Positions 55,401 through 64,000 of a DNA stretch of 64,000 bases are shown one piece after another. This stretch comes from Rhynchospora pubera (Eukaryota; Streptophyta; Magnoliopsida; Poales; Cyperaceae). How positions within the stretch are numbered: position 1 is the stretch's first letter; every line of letters begins with the position of its first letter. The DNA lies in contig CM051462.1 in NCBI GenBank assembly GCA_028095005.1, forward strand, positions 176,089,955 through 176,153,954. The letters run 5' to 3'. The notes beneath the pieces are model-generated. The model worked only from the letters and a program-made list of their open reading frames with translations. It was not told the origin of the DNA and made no database searches. Made by a program: the position numbers and the translations under genes.

Positions 55401-57967
55401 GATACTATAAGTTCATCGCCCCATGCGTTATTCATTTTACGGACCTCAGGGACTTCTATGTAAGCAGTTTAAATGTAATGTTTGCTATCCATTTATTCTA
55501 TAATTAATTTAATTAACAAAAAAGTGGATGTAAAACTCGTCAAAGCCAACTAGGCTTAAGTAAGAAATCTTGTTGTTAGTTTGGCAAGAAATTGTTTGAG
55601 CCTTCATGAAACATTAATAGGCCCACAACATTGGAACTAAATTTTATTTAGCCTAAATTAATGTGGAAAGATTACAGGTATCGAATGATGCTTCTACTAT
55701 CCTGCCAGTCCAAATCAATATTCAATTAATAACAGTAAATTATTACTGTGCCAGAATTAAGTGTTTATTTAGCCAATAAAAATTGCAGAATGTGTTACAG
55801 GTATCGAATGATGCCTGTGCCAGACCAAATTAGTATTTGTTGATGCCAAAGTGTGACTTGATTTCCAGAATTGTGGGTTTGCTCCATACATGTTGCATTT
55901 TTGTTATAGAAGTTTGGCAGAGGGCGGAGGGCCAGAGGCTGCCCAGGATACAAATACATTGCATTTTTAATTTTAAATTTCCATCCAGTCATCCACCATG
56001 CTATAAATTTGATTAATACTTTTTTCATGTTCCTTTCTCAGGAGAATTCTGGCAAGGCTACTGGGAACGAACCGAGAGCTAAGACCATATTGTTGTTGTT
56101 GTGTGCACCAGTTAGTTCTGGAAAGAGCAGAGTCTTGACGATAACTACATGGAACTTTGCCACTTGGATTTCTAAGTTTCTACCACGATGGTTTTACCAT
56201 ATAACTACTAACCTTCTCGTAGATTCAGATCTTTATCTTCTTCATGTCCAGGTAAAACTTTATACTTAAAATTTTGATTGTACTATGTTATTATTAAACC
56301 GAAATTATTTTTTTCTGTCAGTCAAATTGTCACTGAAATAAATACACCAATATCAGATAGTTTTGTATAATTAACAAACGTTCTTATTTAAAGTACTATC
56401 TATGAATGTAATCAATAATTAATTTAGTCAGTTTTGTGTTCAAAATCTTTTTCTGATTAATGAGATTTAACGGGTTGCAACTTTTGTTTTACACATGAAA
56501 ATTATTACTACTTTATACATATCATTTTTTTTAGTTTGTTCTTGCTGAAACCAATTATGACACATTTAATTTCTTTTTTCGGACAGGTAAACGTACAATT
56601 ACTTTATGCAAATTATGAATATTTGCATTTAATTGTGCTGAAAAAAAATTCAAATTAATCAACCGCATATATAAAGATTAATTTTTGGTTTTCTGTCGAC
56701 CGTCCACCAAGAACTTTTTATTTTTCACAGGCTCACCACTCATAGCATGCAATACACTGAGCAATATATGATCCCACTGGATAATTTTATAAAAGCTCTT
56801 GTTTATTTCTCCTAATTAATAAGTGCCCAATGGAATTACTTCGTACCCAATATAAATTCCTTATCCATATTGATCTTTTCAAATTTGTTAAGGAACGGAA
56901 GCTTGCTTCGGAGGGCATTTCAAATTGGCACAAGGCTTGCTATGTGCCAACACAATCAGATGCAATGGTCGTTGCATTCAGATCATGGTTAAGGAAATAT
57001 TTGAACAATCAGGTTAATTGGCGGACCAAAGATTTTGTGGCCCTTCCTGCTACCCCTCCTAGGGAACAACTCATGGACAGGTATACTTGTTCTTGGATTA
57101 GCTAGCCTTTCATTTTGGACATTTTTTTAGTCATATGTGCCTAATATGCTTGTTACCTTCTTAACTCGAAGTCAAAGAAATATTCTTAGATTAATTTAAA
57201 GTTTTAAATATATATAAATCTTGAACGTTTATTTACTTCTAGGTGTTTAGTTAGTTATTTATGCTATGACGATGACAAGTGGGACTCTTGTAATTGTCTC
57301 ATTAAAGACTACATGAAATTGCCAAAGAAAAACTTCCCTTTGCTGTGATTGCGACCGTGATCTCTGCGGTGTTGATTCGTGTGACCACTAGACAGCGGGT
57401 CAAATAATGCTCCATTTTTTATGCAACAAGATCCACCAGAAATAACTGCCATTGAAAACCTGAAAAATCATTAAAAAAAGAACTGGTATAAAACTATTTT
57501 GCCATTTGTTAATTGCCTTCTGCGTATTTCCATCACCTTACAGAACCTTAATACCTTAGTATTAGTTATTATTGTATTATTAATGCCTACGGGCTGAGAT
57601 AAAAAAAAAATATTGTATTGTTAAAATTGATTAAACTTTTTTTTTCAGATATCGGTCGCATGTAGTTCACTGTAAAAGTTGTATTGGGGCGCTAAAAACA
57701 CTGAAAGCCATCAAAATTTCATTGCAAGTCGCCTCAATAGCAGTAATTGGCGTTCTTGCTGCTGGAAAACCTAGCATAACTTCAAGTGTCACAAAGGTTG
57801 CCGTTGTCTCCATTGCGGTTATATTCTTTGTTGCCTCCCTTTGGCTATCTCAATTTATCCACAAGACATTCTACTATCATGATTACAACCACGCTACTTA
57901 CAGGTCAACTCATTTACAGAAAATATTTGAGGCCATTGCCAATGGGGCTTTTAGTCTGACCCTTTAG
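52442..57967 (+). CDS. PTC52: PTC52-like chloroplast Rieske oxygenase, copy 1
   Basis: Exons: 52442-52951; 53420-53607 or 54481-54668; 53783-53878 or 54840-54935 (3' ends depend on the splice reading); 55324 or 55326 to 55459; 56042-56251; 56893-57080; 57649-57967. The product is about 549 residues. An N-terminal Ser-rich transit peptide is followed by a Rieske [2Fe-2S] site (C125, H127, C145, H148), the mononuclear iron motif NLLDPAHLPYAHYG (D243, H246, H251), a C-terminal CKSC pair and two membrane spans. This is the layout of the PAO/TIC55/PTC52 family at the chloroplast inner envelope; PTC52 is linked to protochlorophyllide. The ATG at 52442 is chosen because the upstream in-frame ATG at 52280 opens a frame that is stopped in copy 2. 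Exons 2-3 are duplicated in tandem. Confidence 0.85.
52951..54250 (+). repeat. Tandem duplication unit A (PTC52 exons 2-3)
   Basis: The unit begins exactly at the exon 1/intron 1 border (GGTTAGTTTTTGG) and is repeated from 54251. It holds intron 1 sequence, exon 2A (53420-53607), exon 3A (53783-53878) and following intron. It alone carries the MITE at 53072-53253. Exon 2A codes DDPTFFNMMSTREVLYG, exon 3A codes DPAHLPYAHYG. Confidence 0.92.
53072..53253. mobile_element. Harbinger/Tourist-like MITE in intron 1 (unit A), 182 bp
   Basis: GGCTCCGTTTGGATGGG faces CCATCCAAACGGAGCC, with ATA on each side (53069-53071 and 53254-53256). Unit B reads straight through at the equivalent point, so the insertion came after the exon duplication. 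Confidence 0.88.
54251..55257 (+). repeat. Tandem duplication unit B (PTC52 exons 2-3)
   Basis: This is the second copy of the unit, about 1.0 kb, running into exon 4. Exon 2B is 54481-54668 and exon 3B 54840-54935, both open and with the same lengths (188 and 96 nt) as in unit A. Exon 2B differs by about 10 bases and reads DDQSFFNIMSTRDVLYG. Exon 3B has DPSHLPYAHYG, an Ala-to-Ser change beside the iron-binding histidine. Confidence 0.92.
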
Positions 57968-58289
57968 AAATATTATGCTTGGGCTCTTACTTTTGTTTCT
58001 CTGTTCCTTTCTCCCCCTATTTTGTTTTATGTGCTTATGTGTCGTAAAATCCCTGATCTATGTTTGTTTGTGTGTGCGTCAGTTAATTAAGAGACTATTA
58101 GAAGGGCTTGCTTAATATAGCTGAAGAAATATGTTGTGTATAAAATTGAGATACTTAGAAAATTGCAGCGAGAAAGTAAGTGTCAGTAAATCATTCCGCA
58201 CATTGCCTCCATTCTCTGTTGTTACGTAAGAGAACTGTCTATAACTTATTTGGAATTGTCAGTTTCAATTCGTAAACAAAAAAAAAAAA
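57968..58289. other. PTC52 copy 1 3' region, nothing recognised
   Basis: The 3' UTR and terminator of the gene should lie here. No clear boundary was seen. Confidence 0.4.
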
Positions 58290-58640
58290 AAATCAACTTC
58301 CAGCCTCACTCGATGGTTGGAAAAACATATTTCTCTCCCTGGAGGGTCGACTCACTCTAGTTAAAGTTTCCTTAGCCCTACCTCTAAATTACATGTAAGT
58401 ACTCAAATTACCTCGATATCTGTTAAAACATTTAGAAGTAGTCGAGCAGAGATTTTTTTGAAAAGAAAAAGAAAAATATTTTGAAGGACATTGTCTGGTT
58501 AATTCGGACAGATGTTGCCTCCCAGAACAAACGGTGGTCAAGAAATTATTGATCTAAGATGACAGAATCAAGTCCTTCCAATGAAATGGGTTTGGAATAT
58601 TAGCATGAGCCACATTCGATTTGGACATCCACAATACAAC
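58290..58640 (+). pseudogene. LINE reverse-transcriptase relic
   Basis: Translation gives LDGWKNIFLSLEGRLTLVKV and then a KLPRYLLKHLE-type stretch with stops between. This matches the thumb region of plant LINE reverse transcriptases. The relic fades out near 58640. Confidence 0.55.
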
Positions 58641-59019
58641 TTCTTTATGGTACAACGGACAAAACTTTATTGACCTCTTTGTAAAAACAAGCTATGTGTT
58701 AGCGAATATTTTTCAACAAGCACTTTTTTTTCAATTTCGCGATTGATGTTGACAACAATATTAGTGCTTAGAAATGGACCAAAAATGAATTGTTCTCCAC
58801 CTCCGGCGCATATCTTTCTCTCTCAAACACCAGACTAGTTTGGAGGCGTTTTTCTTCTCATGCAATAAAATTGAGGCTCTACCAAAAGTTATAAGTTATA
58901 ACATGTGAGGCCTGTTTCGACTCCTCTTGCAATAAAATTCAGATTATCGAAATAATTGAGTTCTAATTAAGACTGAGAAGGAAAAAGTGTTATGTCACGA
59001 GTTCCATACTAGAGTATTG

Positions 59020-59705
59020 TTGGAAGCATCATGTATTTGATGGTTTGCACTCGACCAAACATTGCTCATGATGTCATTGTGGTAAGTCACTATTTGTCGT
59101 GCCTTGGTAAGGTAGGAGGCGGTCAAGTGGATCCTTTGCAACTTGAAAGGTACCGCGAATGCACGATTGGAGTTTGGGAGGAGTGGTGTGAAACTAATAG
59201 ATTATGTGGACTCATATTTCATGGGCGATCTTGATAAGAGACGGTCTTAGACCGGTTATGTCTTTACTTTTAGGTAGATCTACGATTACTTGGAAAGTAA
59301 CTTTACAATCCACTATTGCCCTGAAGTCGAGTATATAGCGGTAAAGGAAGGTGTTAAAGAGGCCATATGATCCAAAGGTTTGCTTAGTGAGATCTCAACA
59401 CATGGAGATGCGACTACTATCTTTTGCGATAGTAAAAGTGTCATTCACTTGGCGAAGAACCACATGTACCACGAGCGAAGCAAGCACGTCAATGTCAGAT
59501 TTCACTTTGTTCGACGAGTCATCTCGAGGGACATAATAGAGATCAAGGTGTCAACTGTCGACAATCTAGCTAACATTCTCACCAAGCCGATACCGACCAT
59601 GAAGTTCAACTATTGCATTAAATTAGTTTCTGATTGTAGTAGATTAGGCGTTTGTAGTTTAGGTTGTTTTTATTTTAGGTGAGATTTTGATCCAAGTTAG
59701 AGATT
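59020..59705 (+). pseudogene. Copia polyprotein relic (RNase H end) and LTR start
   Basis: Broken frames contain YLMVCTRPNIAHDVIVVSHY and, after a gap with frameshifts, FCDSKSVIHLAKNHMYHERS followed by NILTKPIPTMKF. These are signature strings of the RT-RNase H end of copia polyproteins. A PPT-like AGTTAGAGA precedes TGTTAGATGTC at about 59706, which looks like the start of a decayed 3' LTR. Confidence 0.8.
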
Positions 59706-59840
59706 GTTAGATGTCTCATAATATCGCGTTAGAAAATTTATATTATATCTGTAGACACAGTTTGGAATAATATAAATCATTCAACCCTAGCCGCATTGTT
59801 CTTTTTCCCCTTTTGTTTATTGTCTCCATCCATCCATTAC

Positions 59841-59926
59841 AGGATCTTCGTGCTAAATTGATTATCCCATGGTGTGCATATGGAATATGAGCCGGATCCG
59901 AAATATTCTCCGTCAGCATTTCATAT
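59841..59926 (-). pseudogene. Inverted relic of PTC52 exon 3
   Basis: The minus strand reads YEMLTENISDPAHIPYAHHG, the iron-binding exon of the PTC52 family, ending at a CT|GTAATG donor. The acceptor side reads CAA where CAG is expected, and no neighbouring exons were found. It lies on the opposite strand to both PTC52 copies, about 1.9 kb past copy 1 and right beside the copia relic, so it is a displaced fragment of a third family member. Confidence 0.7.
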
Positions 59927-60037
59927 TTGTAATACCAACGTTGGGATTGTATGAAAAATTCAGTAAGTTCCATTGGTGGATGGTGCATGCTGCATAGAGA
60001 AACAGAGATAGGCAGTTAGTTCCTCTTTAAACTATTA

Positions 60038-60065
60038 CTAGTGGGTGTGTCGCTCGTTGCACGAC
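60038..60065 (-). mobile_element. Possible Helitron 3' end
   Basis: On the minus strand GTCGTGCAACGAGCGAC is followed by ACACCCA, CTAG and T. The stem is imperfect (GTCG/CGAC plus mismatches). It may be an older Helitron end. The element would extend to the right; no start was found. Confidence 0.4.
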
Positions 60066-61639
60066 CTATTTTTTATGTTATTTTCTTGTTTAATGCTATC
60101 AACCATATAGAGGAAATAGATAAATTATGAAAAAAAAAAAACAGCATGGTCTATAGATCACGTGCATTCAAGTAATCAAAGCAACAAATTGTGTGTAAAT
60201 TGCTATATTGCATCCTGGTTATAATATATCCTAAAACTGTTCACGACAGATGGTTGCAATGAAAAAAATAATAAATAAGCATGATTGTCAAGATGTTAAC
60301 AACATGAAGCAAGTAAAGAAAATACACGTAAATGAAGGACATAGATCTCAAACAAAAGAGTATAATTGCAGGCTGAGTACATGAATAAAGATAATAATAA
60401 AAAAATTTGAGTTGCTTTGGTTATCCAGTTGAAATATTGAAAAAACAAAGGAAGTACTTCTCCAATTGGAGTTCTAATTGAAAGGGACACATGAATTGGA
60501 GGAATATATCAACTGTCTTTTCCTATATTGGCTTCTTTGTTGGAAATGAAAATCATTTTAGTTAGCACTCTGCAGAATAAAAGAAAAAGAAATAAATTTC
60601 AATTGTTACCACAAAAGCTGAAACTTCTTTTTAGGTTCAAAATGAAATAAAAAATTCTATCTAATCAAAAAAATAAATTAGTTATTTCCTCCAAACTGCT
60701 CATTCTCTCTCAAACCGAGCCATTTCCTTCTCCATTGCCTCTCTCACCCTTAACCCGAAATACACCTTCCTTCTCTTCTCACTTACAAACTCACCTCCTC
60801 ACCTCAGATGTTGAAGACGAGCATCCCCAATAGCGACTGGAGGTGGTGACCATGGCGCTTGGTGACTGTTTTGCCGACTTCTACCTCGCTTGGTGACCAT
60901 GCCGATTTACTGGTACTCACTCCTGATTTGCTGGTACTTCTCCTAATTTACTGGTAATTTGAAATTTCTTTTGACTGAGAAAAGATTTTAATTGAAGGAA
61001 TTTTTGGGTTAATTTGAAATTTCTTTTGCTGGTTGGTTGAAGGTGAATGAAAAAAGAGGTCAATTTATTTCTGTATTCAATTTTCTGTTGGGGTAGTTTT
61101 AATTGAAGGGATTTTTGTACTTCTGATTTACTGGTTGAAGGTGAATGAAAACTCCACTGAAATTTCTTTCTCTATTCAATCTTCTTTTTTTGGGATGTTT
61201 TTCTGGTTGAAGGAATTTTTGTACTTACTCTTGATTTATTGGTTGAAGGTGAATGAAAACACAACCGATTTTTTATTGGAGCAGTTTCTTTCTCTAACTG
61301 CATCCATGCTGCACTCCAGGGGTCGATACCAGTGGCTGTATTTCAAATCTGTTTGCAAGTTTGGCTCGCCACATCTCTTCTTGATGGAGCAGTGTTTTGT
61401 AATCAACTGAGTTGAGTTTTGTTTAGTATCAAAATTGATAATTCTATTGTGTTTTTGTAATCTGGCTTTAAATTCTAAGTTGTATTTATTTAGAAACCAA
61501 CTTTCATATCTTGTGCTTTAAATTCTAAGTCGTAATCCTGCTTTAGATATATGGGATGTTTAAATATGGCACCAGCACATAACTTTTGCATTGATTGTTC
61601 AAATATATTGGATGTTATAAGCAGAAAAAATACGAAAGA
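60066..61639. other. Intergenic, short local repeats
   Basis: No gene. At 60900-61260 the phrase TTGAAGGTGAATGAAAA and related words recur three times, giving a locally repetitive block. Confidence 0.45.
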
Positions 61640-61823
61640 CATGTTCAGACGGTTTGACCGTCTTGATCGTGTAAATATAACGCAACGATCAACGCAAAAA
61701 ATTTCAGTTGCGTTTAAGTAACGAAACGCAAAGCGAAAAAAATTAAATTTTTGCGTCATTATACGAAACAGTTAACGCAATGAGTGATTTTTGTCACCGT
61801 TTTCGACGTTATGCAGCCCTAAT
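61640..61823. mobile_element. Degenerate hAT-like MITE end
   Basis: The right end reads CGACGTTATGCAGCCCTA, and the inside repeats AACGCAA / TTGCGTT words. The left end is unclear. It resembles the element at 49352-49540. Confidence 0.4.
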
Positions 61824-62360
61824 GGTGGCACTGATTTGTAAATTGTGATGATAATTTGTTAATCTAATATATTGCAAAAAGCAAGCGAAGTTACAAACTG
61901 TTAATTAATTAAAGCAATATAATACAATGAACTTTTTAATTTGATAAATGGCCCTTTAAATTTAATTCTTTTAAATTTAGATAATTCGTTAAAGCATTAT
62001 AAATTAAAAAGCAAATTGTTAAACGAGCTATTTACTCAATTTTCAACTATTGAAAAATTAGTGCTATAGTTCAATCCATCAAAAAAATTTCATATACACC
62101 AAATTACAAAAATATAAATTTTTTTAGAAATATACAAAATATATAAATATATTTTTTATTATTTTAATTATTTTATATATACAGCCGTATTCGAATTTTT
62201 TGAAAAATACCGTATCCCCGCACCCGCACCGTATCCGACACGATACCCGCACCCGCACTCAAATAACATTGGTGGGCACTAACCGCGGGCGGGCCCAAAA
62301 GCAGGAGTTTGCGGTATATGCTTGCATGCACCAGCTCCATCAAAGCAACAAGCGAGTCGG
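61824..62360. other. Intergenic, no gene
   Basis: AT-rich stretch, then a CACCCGCACCGTATCC-rich block (62215-62260). No feature was recognised. Confidence 0.4.
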
Positions 62361-63646
62361 TATCTTTTGCTGAATGTGGTCAAAGTTAGAAGAACTTATC
62401 TGTTAAATTGAACTAGACTCACTGATTGTTCTAATAAGCCAATTTGAACTGTATAACTAAAGTAAATTTTGATTTTTTTTTTAAATAAATGGGTTTTAAC
62501 CCAAAGTAAATTTGATTGCACGATGGTTCTTGCACATTGGTTAATTTGTTTCAACTTTCCATTGCCTAATGTCACTCTGATCAATTTATTATTCAACATA
62601 CGTCAGCAAGAGTCATCAAAGCGTAAGATTGATTGACAACTCAATGGTTAATTTGTTTCAGCTTTCCCAATGCTCCGTACCTCCACAAACAAAAGTAAGA
62701 TTGATTGACAACTCAGAACCGAAGAAGTCATGAATTAATGCCCCATAACTCTACCAACAAATATTGTCTGAATAGGTCGCCAATCGCCATCCACCAACCG
62801 TGTGACATCGACCTCTCTCAAAATAGAAATACGTTTGTTTTAATAAGATTTTGGATAAGAATAAAGATCAAATTGAAATATTTTTGTACAATTCAAATAA
62901 CATAAGAATAAGAAATTTGAACTTTTATTTTATAGTAACAAAACTATGATATAAAAATAAAAAATTTGAACAAGCACGTATACCGAAATTTTTTATTCTT
63001 ATTCCTTATTCAAGACTCATCTAAACACACCCAATTACTGTCTCTTGTTCCTCTTTCTTTCGCCAAGAATTGTCTGTCCCCTCCTAACCTTTTGACAAGG
63101 AACTGAAGAGAAGTAACGGTAGAAATTAAAAGAAGAAATTGGGCCTCAGAAGAAACGTTGATGGGCTACAAATTGGGCTTAAGAATTAGATAAATATAGT
63201 GATGTGGAACGAGATTTTTTGGTCGTTTTTAATCTTGTCCGTCCGATTACTAATAGTCGTGATTAATATCTAGTCCGTTTTGATTCGTGTGATCCGTAAA
63301 AATCAACCTGTTCAAATTAAATTGAACGGCTCAAAACGAGTGAAGGTTTTTTTGTTTAAACGACCAGAGGATCCGGATGCACAGTGATGTAATTACTAAT
63401 TAGATAATTTACTTTACCATTGTTAGTTGAGTTCTTACTGACTGGTCCCCATGTTATATTGCTTATATAAACAGGATACAATTATGTATCGGAAGGAGAC
63501 AAGCAAGAAAACACACAGTAAATTGTTCTGTCTTTCTTCGTTCTTCTTCTTTATCTTTGCTTCATTTCATTTGCTTAACTTTGATTTACCAAAAATACCC
63601 AAATAGACAAATCAATCCAACTGGTATATTACACCTTTCACTGATC
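62361..63646 (+). other. Promoter-side arm of the duplication, PTC52 copy 2
   Basis: It is homologous to 49558-52441 but free of the CACTA and hAT insertions. It keeps their empty sites and holds the TATA box TATATAAACAG at 63464-63474. A short local duplication (TAAGATTGATTGACAACTCA at about 62614 and 62697) is special to this copy. Confidence 0.85.
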
Positions 63647-64000
63647 ATGGCCGCTCTGCCCCTCTCCACACTCCCATGCCGCACTTGCCTCTTACCCTCC
63701 CTCTCCTTCTCTCCATCCAAATTCTCCATCTCATCATTTCCCTTTCAACATTCCCATCTTCACCATCAGCTGACCAGACTACACATTTCCACTTCACACT
63801 CTGCTTCCTCCAACATTGCAGTCTCCAACACGACTGACATTGAACCAAACCCAACTCCCACCTCGGAGACATTTGACTGGTATTCTCAGTGGTACCCGTT
63901 GCTTCCTTTATGTGACCTTGACAAGCGGGCCCCAAAGGCCCTGACTGTGTTGGGGCTCGACGTGGTCATTTGGTGGAACCGGGTGGAAGGTGCATGGAAA
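63647..64000 (+). CDS. PTC52: PTC52-like Rieske oxygenase, copy 2 (partial, 5' end)
   Basis: The first 118 codons of exon 1 are open to the window edge. The product starts MAALPLSTLPCRTC and is about 97% identical to copy 1 at DNA level over this part, with one codon fewer in the transit peptide. The window ends just before the Rieske cysteines. The ATG is preceded by an upstream in-frame-like ATG (63484) whose frame ends at a TAG before the gene, which supports the downstream start in both copies. Whether this copy also has duplicated exons cannot be seen. Confidence 0.85.
   Translation, partial: MAALPLSTLPCRTCLLPSLSFSPSKFSISSFPFQHSHLHHQLTRLHISTSHSASSNIAVSNTTDIEPNPTPTSETFDWYSQWYPLLPLCDLDKRAPKALTVLGLDVVIWWNRVEGAWK

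Noticed and set aside
1..64000. CRISPR arrays, bacterial operons, rRNA or tRNA genes
   Set aside because: Nothing with regular spacers or RNA-gene structure was seen; the tRNA-like 18-mer at 12413 is a retroelement primer site.

Overview
The window is nuclear DNA of a flowering plant. It is AT-rich, its genes carry introns, and plant transposons fill most of it. The gene content (a chloroplast Rieske oxygenase of the PTC52/TIC55 type, a sterol C4-methyl oxidase, a G-type lectin receptor kinase) and the Athila retrotransposon fit an angiosperm, probably a dicot or a magnoliid. The species cannot be fixed from sequence alone.

Layout. (1) 1-14174: a nearly complete Athila-lineage (Ty3/gypsy) retrotransposon on the minus strand. 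Its 5' LTR is complete (12434-14174) and its 3' LTR is cut by the window edge (1-1519). It has a tRNA-Asp primer site, gag-protease, RT-RNase H, integrase and an ATHILA ORF-1 (env-position) gene. The LTRs are about 99% identical, but pol carries two frameshifts and one amber stop. (2) 14.2-26.1 kb: gene-poor transposon terrain. It holds a Mutator-like long-TIR element with a nested 1.79-kb solo LTR, Harbinger-like and hAT MITEs, a 3.7-kb Helitron with both ends visible, and a 1.5-kb non-autonomous hAT element ending 153 bp before the next gene. (3) 26247-28517: an intronless G-type lectin receptor kinase, followed by a copia solo LTR and a 5'-truncated LINE. (4) 34378-37324: a five-exon methylsterol monooxygenase 1 gene with unusual splice sites and a MITE in its fourth intron. 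(5) 37.8-49.5 kb: transposon relics (CACTA transposase fragment, Helitron end, MITEs, LINE remnant). (6) 49.56-64 kb: a tandem pair of PTC52-like genes. The first (52442-57967) carries an internal duplication of exons 2-3. The second begins at 63647 and runs off the window.

The most informative features are comparative. Between the two PTC52 promoters, one copy holds a CACTA and two hAT elements while the other keeps the empty sites, so these insertions came after the gene duplication. Inside the first gene, exon phases make the duplicated exon pairs usable only as alternatives. The intron after them has both an in-frame AT-AC reading and a weak GT-AG reading. The Athila element carries many copies of an 11-bp near-palindrome in its LTRs, its spacers and, in frame, the linkers of its polyproteins. 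No exotic defence or biosynthetic system was found. Exon models were built by hand and not checked against transcripts.
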